From Treponema sp. UBA4692 (GTDB lineage Bacteria > Spirochaetota > Spirochaetia > Treponematales > Treponemataceae): a DNA stretch of 32,673 nt. The notes beneath the pieces are model-generated. The model was not told where the DNA came from, did not search any database, and saw only the letters and a program-made list of their open reading frames with translations. Positions 15,700-22,994 of the stretch are shown in pieces. The stretch covers positions 1 through 32,673 of the forward strand of contig DHKO01000022.1 of NCBI GenBank assembly GCA_002404895.1, given 5' to 3'. How positions within the stretch are numbered: the stretch's first letter is position 1; each line of letters starts with the position of its first letter. A program made the translations under genes and the position numbers.

Positions 15700-15920
15700 T
15701 TTAATCTTATTCACATTCCTATATAAATTTAAATTTTAAAAAATTTAGTAGTAGTAATAATAAGGCTTGTGAATTTGTGGATAAGCGTCTTATTTCTTTG
15801 CAGAATAACAAGATAAATTCGTGAAAAGTTTTGAATTTGAATTCACGTATTTTCCACAAATTCACTTTAAACAAAGTTTCTAACAACTTATCAACAGAAT
15901 GTTACCATATTTTACACTTT
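15700..15920. other. Replication origin oriC (DnaA boxes, DnaA-trios, AT-rich unwinding tract)
   Basis: The 345-bp dnaN-dnaA gap carries an exact DnaA box TGTGGATAA (15776-15784, minus sense). A second weaker box, TGTGAATTT, abuts it at 15769-15777. A short G/C patch follows, then six trinucleotides TAGTAGTAGTAATAATAA (15746-15763), then an AT-only tract (about 15716-15746). This order (box, GC spacer, 3'-[G/A]AT-5' trios, AT-rich DNA) is that of the basal unwinding system described for Bacillus subtilis. Further boxes are TTATTCACA (15707-15715), TTTTCCACA (15850-15858), and near-matches TTATCAACA (15888-15896) and TTTTACACT (about 15910). Gene orientation switches from minus to plus just to the right, between dnaA and gyrB. 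Confidence 0.88.
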
Positions 15921-15965
15921 TATGATATTGCTGTAATTCAAAAAATCATAAAAATTCAGAGCGCG

Positions 15966-17411
15966 TCAGCTTCCCTTTATCTGTTTTTCAAGAAGCTTCA
16001 CAGTGTCGCTCATTGTCGAGTCGGTTTTTAGAAGGTCGTCTATTTTCCTTATTGATGACATTATTGTAGTGTGGTCTCTTCCTCCGAATTCCTCTCCGAT
16101 GTCTGAAAGCGAGTATTCGGTCATTTTCTTGCAGAGCCAGACCGCTATGTGGCGCGGACCTGCGATGCTCTTGTTTCTTTTTGAGCTTTTCAAGTCTGCG
16201 ATTGAGATGTTGTAGAATTCTGAGATTGTCTTTTGGATTGACTCGACAGTTACAACGTTTGAAGCCTGCGATGTCAGAGAGTCGCTTAAAAGTTCCTTGA
16301 CCAAGTCAAGAGTGAGAGGCCTGTTCATAAGCTCCGCGTAGTTCAGACTTTTCAAAAGCGCGCCCTCAAGCTCTCTGACGTTCGACTGTATGTTTTTCGC
16401 TATGAATTCCTTTATTTCCGGGCTTATGCTTTTTCCCTGAAGCTCAAGCTTCTTGTCGATAATAGCAAGCCTTGTCTCATAGTCAGGGGCTTTCATGTCT
16501 ATGCTTAATCCTGCGGTGAACCTTGTCTTGAGCCTGTCCTCGATTCCCTTGATTTCTGTTATCGGGCGGTCGCTTGTGAATACCAGCTGGCCTTTTCTGT
16601 TGTAGATGTCCTCGAAAGTATAGAAAAGCTCGTTCTGAAGCCCTTCCTTGCCCTCGAGAAACTGGATATCGTCGAGAAGAAGAACATCGAGCTTTCTGTA
16701 TTTCTTGGTGAATTTGTCTATTGACTTTTCCCTGATTGCTGAAGTGAATTCATTCATGAAAGATTCTGTTGTCAGGTATCCGATTTTAAGGCTGGGACTG
16801 TTCTCGTAGATATAGTTTCCGACGGAGACCATAAGGTGGGTTTTTCCAAGACCTGAAGAGCCGTAAAGGAGAATAGGGTTTGTCTTTCTTGAGCCGGGAG
16901 TCTTTGCTGCCGCGATGCAGGCAGAGTAGGCGTACTGGCTGTTGTCTCCCGGAATGAAAGTGCTGAAAGTGAATTCCTCATTAAGCTGCGGATGCTTGCT
17001 TGTGTTTTTTTTTGGCGCGGAATTTTCCAGTGTTTTTGGCTTTGAGAAAGTTTGTGAAGTCTCTCTTTCAAAATTTTCAGCCTGCGGAAGTTCAGTTTTT
17101 TGAGTCTGCGTGGCTGGAGGAACAAAAGCCGGTGTCTCTGACGGCTTTGAGTTCACGATATGTCTGATTGAGATGTTCTGGCCTGTAAGCTCGTTTATTT
17201 TTTGCTGGAGCTTTTCGACATTTCCTTTCTTGACCATTCTTGTCCACATGAATTCCGAGGCGACGGAAACTGTTATGTCGGAAATTGTGTCTTCCACGTA
17301 TTCAAAGTTAAAGAAAAGCTTGAAATCGTTTTCTGTTCCGGCTGCTGCGTATTCCTGATGAATCTGGTTCATCGCTTCTTCAAAAAAATCCTTGTAGTTC
17401 TGTTCAGACAT
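15966..17411 (-). CDS. dnaA: Chromosomal replication initiator DnaA
   Basis: A 481-residue AAA+ initiator that binds DnaA boxes and opens oriC. Domain I spans about 1-88. A Pro/Thr/Gln-rich linker (about 88-140) follows. The AAA+ domain has Walker A G-S-S-G-L-G-K-T at 184-191 and Walker B V-L-L-L-D-D-I-Q-F-L. Domain IV carries the box-binding signature G-G-R-D-H-T-T-I-M-S-S-I-R-K-I. No Shine-Dalgarno precedes the ATG; instead a TATAAT ends 7 bases before it, so the message may be leaderless. There is no terminator before oriC and dnaN. Confidence 0.97.
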   Translation of the reverse strand: MSEQNYKDFFEEAMNQIHQEYAAAGTENDFKLFFNFEYVEDTISDITVSVASEFMWTRMVKKGNVEKLQQKINELTGQNISIRHIVNSKPSETPAFVPPATQTQKTELPQAENFERETSQTFSKPKTLENSAPKKNTSKHPQLNEEFTFSTFIPGDNSQYAYSACIAAAKTPGSRKTNPILLYGSSGLGKTHLMVSVGNYIYENSPSLKIGYLTTESFMNEFTSAIREKSIDKFTKKYRKLDVLLLDDIQFLEGKEGLQNELFYTFEDIYNRKGQLVFTSDRPITEIKGIEDRLKTRFTAGLSIDMKAPDYETRLAIIDKKLELQGKSISPEIKEFIAKNIQSNVRELEGALLKSLNYAELMNRPLTLDLVKELLSDSLTSQASNVVTVESIQKTISEFYNISIADLKSSKRNKSIAGPRHIAVWLCKKMTEYSLSDIGEEFGGRDHTTIMSSIRKIDDLLKTDSTMSDTVKLLEKQIKGS

Positions 17412-17418
17412 AGGCTAA

Positions 17419-17448
17419 ATTATAGTACAACTTTACTTTTTTCGGCAA
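17419..17448 (-). promoter_or_regulatory. Predicted dnaA promoter
   Basis: On the minus strand, TTGCCG (17448-17443), an 18-bp spacer, then TATAAT (17424-17419). Transcription would start near 17412, at or next to the dnaA start codon (17411). It overlaps the predicted gyrB promoter. Confidence 0.65.
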
Positions 17449-17460
17449 TAAAACTATAAT
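17432..17460 (+). promoter_or_regulatory. Predicted gyrB promoter
   Basis: TTTACT (17432-17437), a 17-bp spacer and TATAAT (17455-17460), giving a start near 17467 and a leader of about 66 bases. It shares bases 17432-17448 with the dnaA promoter on the other strand. Confidence 0.6.
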
Positions 17461-17532
17461 TTTCTGAATGTTCTAAAAGTCTAATCATGTCTTTTAATCA
17501 CTTCTAAAATATTATAAATCAAGGAAATAAAA

Positions 17533-19464
17533 ATGGCTTCTTCTTATGATGCTGGCAGTATTCAGGTATTGAAGGGTCTTGAAGCTGTCCGCAAGCGTCC
17601 TGGCATGTATATCGGCTCGACCGGGCCTAAAGGACTTCATCATCTTGTTTATGAGACTGTTGACAACTGTATTGACGAGGCGATGGCCGGCTACTGCGAC
17701 AGAATCGTTGTCGCTCTTGAAAAAGACGATGTTGTGCGTGTGGAGGACAACGGCCGCGGAATTCCTGTCGCGATGCATCCGACGGAGCATATCAGCGCGC
17801 TTGAGCTTGTCTTGACGCGCCTTCATGCCGGCGGAAAATTTGACAAGAAATCATATAAAGTCTCGGGCGGTCTTCACGGAGTCGGCGTTTCCTGCGTGAA
17901 CGCTCTTTCTGACTGGCTTGAGGCGACAATCAGGCGCGACGGGCATATTTACCGCCAGAGATACGAGCGCGGAATTCCTGTCACAAAGGTCGAGACAATC
18001 GGAGACTCAGAAGAGCATGGAACTACAATCCGGTGGAAAGCTGACAAGACAATATTCACTGTTACGACGACTTATGACTGGGATGTTCTGATTCAGCGGC
18101 TGAAGGAGCTTGCCTTTTTGAACAGCGGAATAGTGATTGTCTTCCGCGATGAGCGTCTTGAAAATCCGAAAGAGCAGATTCTAAAATATGAGGGCGGAAT
18201 CGTTCATTATGTAAAAGAGCTGAATGAGTCTGTCAAAAGCAAATTTTATTATCCTGACGAGCCAATCTATATCACAGGCGAGAAAGACGGAGTCGTTACG
18301 GAGCTTGCGTTCCAGTACAATGACAAATATTCAGAGTCTGTCTACACTTATGTAAACGACATTCACACTGGCGACGGCGGAACTCATCTTGACGGATTCA
18401 AGTCTGCCTTGCTTTACGTTCTGAAAAAAGCGTTCGAGGCGAACGAGAAGCTTAAAAAGAAGCTCGACAAGGACGAGAGTCTGACAGGCGATGATGTGCG
18501 CGCCGGGCTTGTCGCGGTTCTTTCAATGAAAGTTCCAGAGCCTGAATTTGTCGGCCAGACAAAGGACAAGCTTGGAAATCCTGAAGTCCGCGGAATTGTG
18601 GATTCTCTCGTAAAGGAAAAACTCACTATTTTCTTTGAGCTGAATCCGAATGTTCTTGAGAAAGTCCTTGAGAAGGCTCTTGGGGAAGCTCAGGCGCGTG
18701 TTGCAGCGCGCAAGGCAAAGGAAAACACTCGTAAAAAAACTGTCGGCGGCTCTTTTGTAAAGCCTGAGAAACTTTCCGACTGTTCTATAAAAGACAATCC
18801 TGAAATCTGCGAGGTTTATATAGTCGAGGGCGACTCGGCTGGCGGCTCTGCCAAGAAAGGAAGAGACTCGAAGACTCAGGCGATACTTCCTCTATGGGGA
18901 AAAATGCTCAATGTTGAGAAAGTTGACGCGTCAAAAGTTGTCGGAAACGACAAGCTCGACCCTGTAATCAGGACGCTTGGAGCTGGCTTTGGAAAGGACT
19001 TCAATATTGAAAAGCTCCGCTACCATAAAATCATAATCATGGCGGATGCCGATGTTGACGGCTCTCATATCCGCACCTTGCTTTTGACTTTCTTCTTCAG
19101 ATATATGCCTGAGCTTATTACTCATGGATATGTCTATCTTGCTATGCCGCCGCTTTTTAAAGTCCAGCTTGGAAAAAAAGAGCCGGTTTACTGCTATTCT
19201 GATGCGGAGCGGGATTCCGCGCTGGAAGCTCTCGGAGACCAGCGAGACAAGGCCGATGTTCAGCGTTACAAAGGACTTGGCGAAATGGACGGCGAGCAGC
19301 TTTGGGAGACGACAATGGATCCTGCAAGGCGAAGAATGAGAGTCGTTACAGTTCCTGACGCGGAGGCCGCCGACAGGATTTTCACGGTTTGCATGGGCGA
19401 GGAAGTAGAGCCTCGCCGCGAATTCATCGAGTCGAATTCAAGTTACGCTAATCTTGATATTTAA
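17533..19464 (+). CDS. gyrB: DNA gyrase subunit B
   Basis: A 643-residue ATPase subunit of gyrase, which introduces negative supercoils. The GHKL ATPase region has V-R-K-R-P-G-M-Y-I-G-S-T, D-N-C-I-D-E-A, E-D-N-G-R-G-I-P and G-G-L-H-G-V-G-V-S-C-V-N-A-L. The transducer has Q-T-K-D-K-L-G-N. The TOPRIM domain has V-E-G-D-S-A-G-G-S-A-K-K-G-R and the metal motif D-A-D-V-D-G-S-H-I-R-T-L. The C-terminal R-Y-K-G-L-G-E-M-D identifies gyrase/topo IV B. The usual L-P-L-R-G-K-x-L-N reads L-P-L-W-G-K-M-L-N here. AAGGA precedes the ATG. gyrA follows after 70 bp, favouring gyrase over ParE. Confidence 0.96.
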   Translation: MASSYDAGSIQVLKGLEAVRKRPGMYIGSTGPKGLHHLVYETVDNCIDEAMAGYCDRIVVALEKDDVVRVEDNGRGIPVAMHPTEHISALELVLTRLHAGGKFDKKSYKVSGGLHGVGVSCVNALSDWLEATIRRDGHIYRQRYERGIPVTKVETIGDSEEHGTTIRWKADKTIFTVTTTYDWDVLIQRLKELAFLNSGIVIVFRDERLENPKEQILKYEGGIVHYVKELNESVKSKFYYPDEPIYITGEKDGVVTELAFQYNDKYSESVYTYVNDIHTGDGGTHLDGFKSALLYVLKKAFEANEKLKKKLDKDESLTGDDVRAGLVAVLSMKVPEPEFVGQTKDKLGNPEVRGIVDSLVKEKLTIFFELNPNVLEKVLEKALGEAQARVAARKAKENTRKKTVGGSFVKPEKLSDCSIKDNPEICEVYIVEGDSAGGSAKKGRDSKTQAILPLWGKMLNVEKVDASKVVGNDKLDPVIRTLGAGFGKDFNIEKLRYHKIIIMADADVDGSHIRTLLLTFFFRYMPELITHGYVYLAMPPLFKVQLGKKEPVYCYSDAERDSALEALGDQRDKADVQRYKGLGEMDGEQLWETTMDPARRRMRVVTVPDAEAADRIFTVCMGEEVEPRREFIESNSSYANLDI

Positions 19465-19534
19465 TGAAATAAGGCCATTTTTATAATCATCTGGTTTTTG
19501 CATTTTTGCTTGCCAGTGTTTTTAGGAATAATAA

Positions 19535-22054
19535 ATGCTAGAAGAAGAGAAAACGCCGGAAGGCGGAATAGTGATAAAAATTCCGATTGAGGACGAGGTC
19601 AAACAGGCTTACATCGACTATTCAATGTCGGTTATTGTCCAGCGCGCTTTGCCTGATGTCCGCGACGGATTGAAGCCGGTTCACCGCAGAATTATGTATG
19701 CGATGGACAAGCTGAATCTTTCAAGCGGCGGAAAGACAAAAAAGTGCGCAACGATTGTCGGCGAAGTATTGGGACATTATCATCCTCACGGAGACGCATC
19801 GGTTTATGATGCTTTGGTTCGCCTTGGACAGGATTTTGCGCAGCGTTATACGACTGTAACTCCGCAGGGAAATTTCGGCACAATCGCTGGTGACCCGCCT
19901 GCGGCCTACCGTTACACAGAAGCGAAGATGTCTAAAATCACAGAGGAGATGACGGCTGACATCAACAAGGAAACTGTCGATATGATTCCGAACTTTGACG
20001 ACACGACAGTTGAGCCTTCTGTTTTGCCTGCAAAATTTCCTTTTCTTCTTTGCAACGGAACTACTGGAATCGCAGTCGGAATGGCGACAAATATGCCGAC
20101 CCACAATCTGCGCGAGGTCGCGGCATCCATAAGCGCGTATATTGACAATCCTGACATCTCCGTTGACGAGCTTATGACTCATATAAAGGGACCTGATTTT
20201 CCTACTGGCGGAATCATCTATGGACGCGAGGGAATCAGAAAAGCCTACAGAACCGGGCGCGGAAAAATCACAATCCGCTCGAAATTCACGATTGAGACAG
20301 ACAAGCGGGGACATGAGAAAATCGTTTTCACTGAAGTTCCTTACGGAGTGAACACGACAAACATAATCAAGAGAATAAATGAGCTGAAAGACAACAAGAT
20401 AATCGAGGGAATCGCTGATGCGAACGACGAGACTTCAGACCGCGTCGGAATGCGGCTTGTAGTCGATTTGAAGAAGAATGCGATTACAAAGATAGTCTTG
20501 AACCAGCTTTTTGCGAAGACGGATTTGCAGTCGAATTTCGGCGTTATAAATCTCGCGCTTGTTCCTGTCAAAAAAGACTCAGGACTTCGCTATGACGAGC
20601 CGCAGCTCCAGCTTCCTCAAATCTATCTAAAGCCTCAGATTCTTACATTGAAGCAGCTTATCCAGTATTTTGTTGACCATCGTGACGAGGTTATCACGCG
20701 GCGGACGATTTATGACCTGAAGGTTGCAAAGCACAAGATGAAGATTCTTCAGGCTTTGATTACCGCAATCAACAATATCGATGAAGTCATTCAGATTATA
20801 AAGTCCAGTCGCGACACGGAAGAGGCCAAGCTTCGGCTTGAAAAGCGTTTCGACTTTGACGACGAGCAGGCTCAGGCTATTGTCGATATGCCGCTCAAGC
20901 GACTCACTCATCTTCTTGTGGAGGATTTGCAGAATCAGATAAGAGAGCTTCAGGCTTTGATTGAGCATCTTGAGGACTTGCTTGCCCATCATGAGAAAAT
21001 CCGCCAGATAATAAAGGACGAGACTAACGAGCTTGCCCAGAAATACGGCGACGACCGCAAAACTGACATTGTTGCAGATGAGGTCGAGCAGATTAACACT
21101 GAGGATATGATTAAGGAGGAGGAAGTCGTTGTTATGATTTCCAAGCTTGGCTATATCAAGCGTGTTCCTCTCACTCAGTACAAGGCTCAGAGCCGAGGCG
21201 GAAAGGGAAGTCTAAGCGCGAATCTCGTTGACGGCGATTATATCAATCAGATTTTCATCGCCACGACAAAATCTTATATAACATTCCTCACAAACGAGGG
21301 AAAAGCGTACTGGATAAAAGTTCATGAGATTCCGGAGGCAAGCCGCTCAAGCCGCGGCTCAAGCGTGAAATCATTGCTGCAGCTTTCTGCCGACGAGGAA
21401 ATCACGACTATTGTCACTATGAAAGATTACACCGACCAGCAGTATATCTTCATGGCGACTGCCAAAGGATTTGTAAAAAAATGCGCGACAACCGAGTTTG
21501 CGAATGCTAAAACCCGCGGTGTGATTGCGATAAAGCTTAAGGACGATGATGAATTAGTATCTTCTATTTTGTCTAGTGGTCAAGATGAAGTTATGCTTGT
21601 AACGCGTAGAGGTCAAGCGTTGCGGATAAACGAGGCTGAAGTAAGGCAGATGGGAAGAGCGAGCGGAGGCATTACAGGAATCCGCTTGGCTTCTGGAGAC
21701 GAGCTTGCAGCCGCAATCCGCGTTGAAACTGAAAAAGACGCGCTGATTTTGACCGAGAAAGGCTATGGAAAGCGTGTCGATTTTGATGATTTCGGGCAGC
21801 ATGGAAGAGGAACTTCTGGACAGAGAATTTTCGGAAATATCGACGGCAAAGGCGAAATTATAGGCGCAATTGCTGTCGCTGAGCAAGATGAGGTTATTTG
21901 TATGACAGGGCAGGGAAAAACTCTCAGGGTCAAGGCAGACACAATTTCAAAGCAGGGAAGAAATTCTTCTGGCTCTAGAGTTATAAATGTCGATACTCCA
22001 GATTATCTTGTCGGTTTTGACAGCGTTGCGCAGGATAGCGCAGAGGAAAAATAA
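19535..22054 (+). CDS. gyrA: DNA gyrase subunit A
   Basis: An 839-residue DNA-cleaving subunit of gyrase. The breakage-reunion domain carries Q-R-A-L-P-D-V-R-D-G-L-K-P-V-H-R-R and the active-site Tyr127 in A-A-Y-R-Y-T-E. The C-terminal beta-pinwheel includes a GyrA box, Q-S-R-G-G-K-G, which separates gyrase from topo IV. In the quinolone region (H-P-H-G-D-A-S-V-Y-D), the residue equivalent to E. coli Ser83 is Ala88 and the Asp87 equivalent is kept (Asp92). AGGA lies 8 nt upstream of the ATG. Confidence 0.96.
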   Translation: MLEEEKTPEGGIVIKIPIEDEVKQAYIDYSMSVIVQRALPDVRDGLKPVHRRIMYAMDKLNLSSGGKTKKCATIVGEVLGHYHPHGDASVYDALVRLGQDFAQRYTTVTPQGNFGTIAGDPPAAYRYTEAKMSKITEEMTADINKETVDMIPNFDDTTVEPSVLPAKFPFLLCNGTTGIAVGMATNMPTHNLREVAASISAYIDNPDISVDELMTHIKGPDFPTGGIIYGREGIRKAYRTGRGKITIRSKFTIETDKRGHEKIVFTEVPYGVNTTNIIKRINELKDNKIIEGIADANDETSDRVGMRLVVDLKKNAITKIVLNQLFAKTDLQSNFGVINLALVPVKKDSGLRYDEPQLQLPQIYLKPQILTLKQLIQYFVDHRDEVITRRTIYDLKVAKHKMKILQALITAINNIDEVIQIIKSSRDTEEAKLRLEKRFDFDDEQAQAIVDMPLKRLTHLLVEDLQNQIRELQALIEHLEDLLAHHEKIRQIIKDETNELAQKYGDDRKTDIVADEVEQINTEDMIKEEEVVVMISKLGYIKRVPLTQYKAQSRGGKGSLSANLVDGDYINQIFIATTKSYITFLTNEGKAYWIKVHEIPEASRSSRGSSVKSLLQLSADEEITTIVTMKDYTDQQYIFMATAKGFVKKCATTEFANAKTRGVIAIKLKDDDELVSSILSSGQDEVMLVTRRGQALRINEAEVRQMGRASGGITGIRLASGDELAAAIRVETEKDALILTEKGYGKRVDFDDFGQHGRGTSGQRIFGNIDGKGEIIGAIAVAEQDEVICMTGQGKTLRVKADTISKQGRNSSGSRVINVDTPDYLVGFDSVAQDSAEEK

Positions 22055-22080
22055 AAGAAAACTTACTGACAAAAAAAGCT

Positions 22081-22110
22081 TTGTAAGATACAATTTTGCT
22101 GGGATATAAT
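22081..22110 (+). promoter_or_regulatory. Predicted promoter of candidate small RNA
   Basis: TTGTAA (22081-22086), an 18-bp spacer and a consensus TATAAT (22105-22110). It starts about 27 bases after the gyrA stop, with no gene downstream on this strand for several kilobases. Confidence 0.5.
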
Positions 22111-22116
22111 TAGGGG

Positions 22117-22198
22117 ACAATCGCTTTTTATTTATTTAGTGATTGAAGAAATCCATCAGGTGCCGGAGAAGCCAATGTTGTTTCTCCGGCTTTTTTTT
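22117..22198 (+). ncRNA. Candidate small structured RNA downstream of gyrA
   Basis: About 80 bases between a consensus -10 and a strong terminator. It would fold into a first stem CAATCGCT/AGTGATTG (one G-U pair) and the terminator stem. No open frame is present, and it does not resemble tmRNA, 6S, SRP or RNase P RNA. It may instead be the 3' untranslated region of gyrA. Confidence 0.35.
22162..22198 (+). terminator. Intrinsic terminator downstream of gyrA
   Basis: GCCGGAGAA (22162-22170) and TTCTCCGGC (22182-22190) pair perfectly, followed by eight T. Confidence 0.92.
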
Positions 22199-22206
22199 AT
22201 TTAAAT

Positions 22207-22222
22207 TGTTTCACGTGAAAAT
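22207..22222. promoter_or_regulatory. parS-like site 1
   Basis: TGTTTCACGTGAAAAT matches the widespread ParB-binding parS consensus TGTTTCACGTGAAACA at 14 of 16 positions, including the whole central 14-mer TGTTTCACGTGAAA. Confidence 0.75.
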
Positions 22223-22428
22223 ATTTTTCATGATTCATCGAAAGCTATTTTAGTTGCTTTTATCACAGAATGAACGAAGAAAGAGGGGGGGATATTTTGA
22301 TTTACAATGAGCAAAAATATTTTTTATTTGCTTAGTCGGAAGTTGTAAAACTCGCATTATTTCTTTGAACGAATATTGTTTTTGTTCGATATGAAACTTG
22401 TTTTATTATAACATCTGAATGTTTTTAT

Positions 22429-22444
22429 CGTTTCATGTGAAACG
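22429..22444. promoter_or_regulatory. parS-like site 2
   Basis: CGTTTCATGTGAAACG matches the parS consensus at 13 of 16 positions. Both half-sites GTTTCA and TGAAAC are intact. Confidence 0.7.
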
Positions 22445-22646
22445 ATATTTGATTGTGTTCATTTTGTGTTTTACCTCAAAAAATATCTTGTTAGCTTTAC
22501 TAATATTCCATTGCTTGCAGTTACGTTAAATAAAAATTTTTGATAGACAGATTTTTATTCTATGATGAAAAGTTCCAGCATTTTAATCGATATTTTTCCT
22601 AAATAAAACACGAAGTTTTATATGAAACACGGTGGAAAACTCTTAT

Positions 22647-22678
22647 TTTTCCACAATTTTTAAACAAAATGTGGAAAA
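22647..22678. repeat. Inverted pair of DnaA-box-like sites, near-copy of the one at 6115-6146
   Basis: TTTTCCACA (22647-22655) and TGTGGAAAA (22670-22678) with a 14-bp spacer. Arms and spacer length are identical to 6115-6146, and 28 of 32 bases match overall. It lies just left of parS-like site 3. Confidence 0.6.
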
Positions 22679-22682
22679 AGTA

Positions 22683-22698
22683 TGTTTCACATGAAACA
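22683..22698. promoter_or_regulatory. parS-like site 3
   Basis: TGTTTCACATGAAACA differs from the parS consensus at one central base only (15 of 16). Confidence 0.8.
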
Positions 22699-22928
22699 GT
22701 ATAGCTGTTTTTTCATGATATTATGTTTACTTTTAAACTGCCAAGCGTTCGTTTGTGATTTTGCTTTAGTCTAACTAAGGTTTGTTAAAATTTCCTAGAT
22801 ATAGAACTAATTATTTGAGAATCTCTTTGAAACTTTAAGGTTATTTTTGCATTTTTAATTCTTTTATAACTAACGATTGTGAACCATGTTTTATAATTTT
22901 TTATTCAGCCTTGTCTTTAAAAAGAAAA

Positions 22929-22966
22929 AAGCACGTTCAAACTGAGAATCTTTTTGAGCGTGCTTA
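22929..22966 (-). terminator. Intrinsic terminator after argA
   Basis: On the minus strand AAGCACGCTCAAA (22965-22953) pairs with TTTGAACGTGCTT (22941-22929) through one G-U pair, followed by a T-rich run. Confidence 0.85.
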
Positions 22967-22994
22967 TAAAAATCTGTCGATTTCTTTGCTTTGC

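Larger units (their letters stand above)
22055..22994. other. 940-bp gene-free region downstream of gyrA (segregation and DnaA-binding signals)
   Basis: No credible coding sequence on either strand. In order it holds a promoter-like sequence with a candidate small RNA and terminator (22081-22198), parS-like palindromes (22207-22222, 22429-22444, 22683-22698) with two degenerate copies (22383-22398, 22614-22629), a DnaA-box-like inverted pair (22647-22678), and the argA terminator (22929-22966). Apart from one G6 run near 22285 it is very AT-rich. Confidence 0.75.

Noticed and set aside
19482..19487. TATAAT between gyrB and gyrA as a separate gyrA promoter
   Set aside because: No -35 element at a workable spacing; the best TTGATA is 22 bp away. 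gyrA is more simply co-transcribed with gyrB.
22281..22290. G-rich run as a quadruplex
   Set aside because: A single G6 tract without further G runs cannot form an intramolecular quadruplex.
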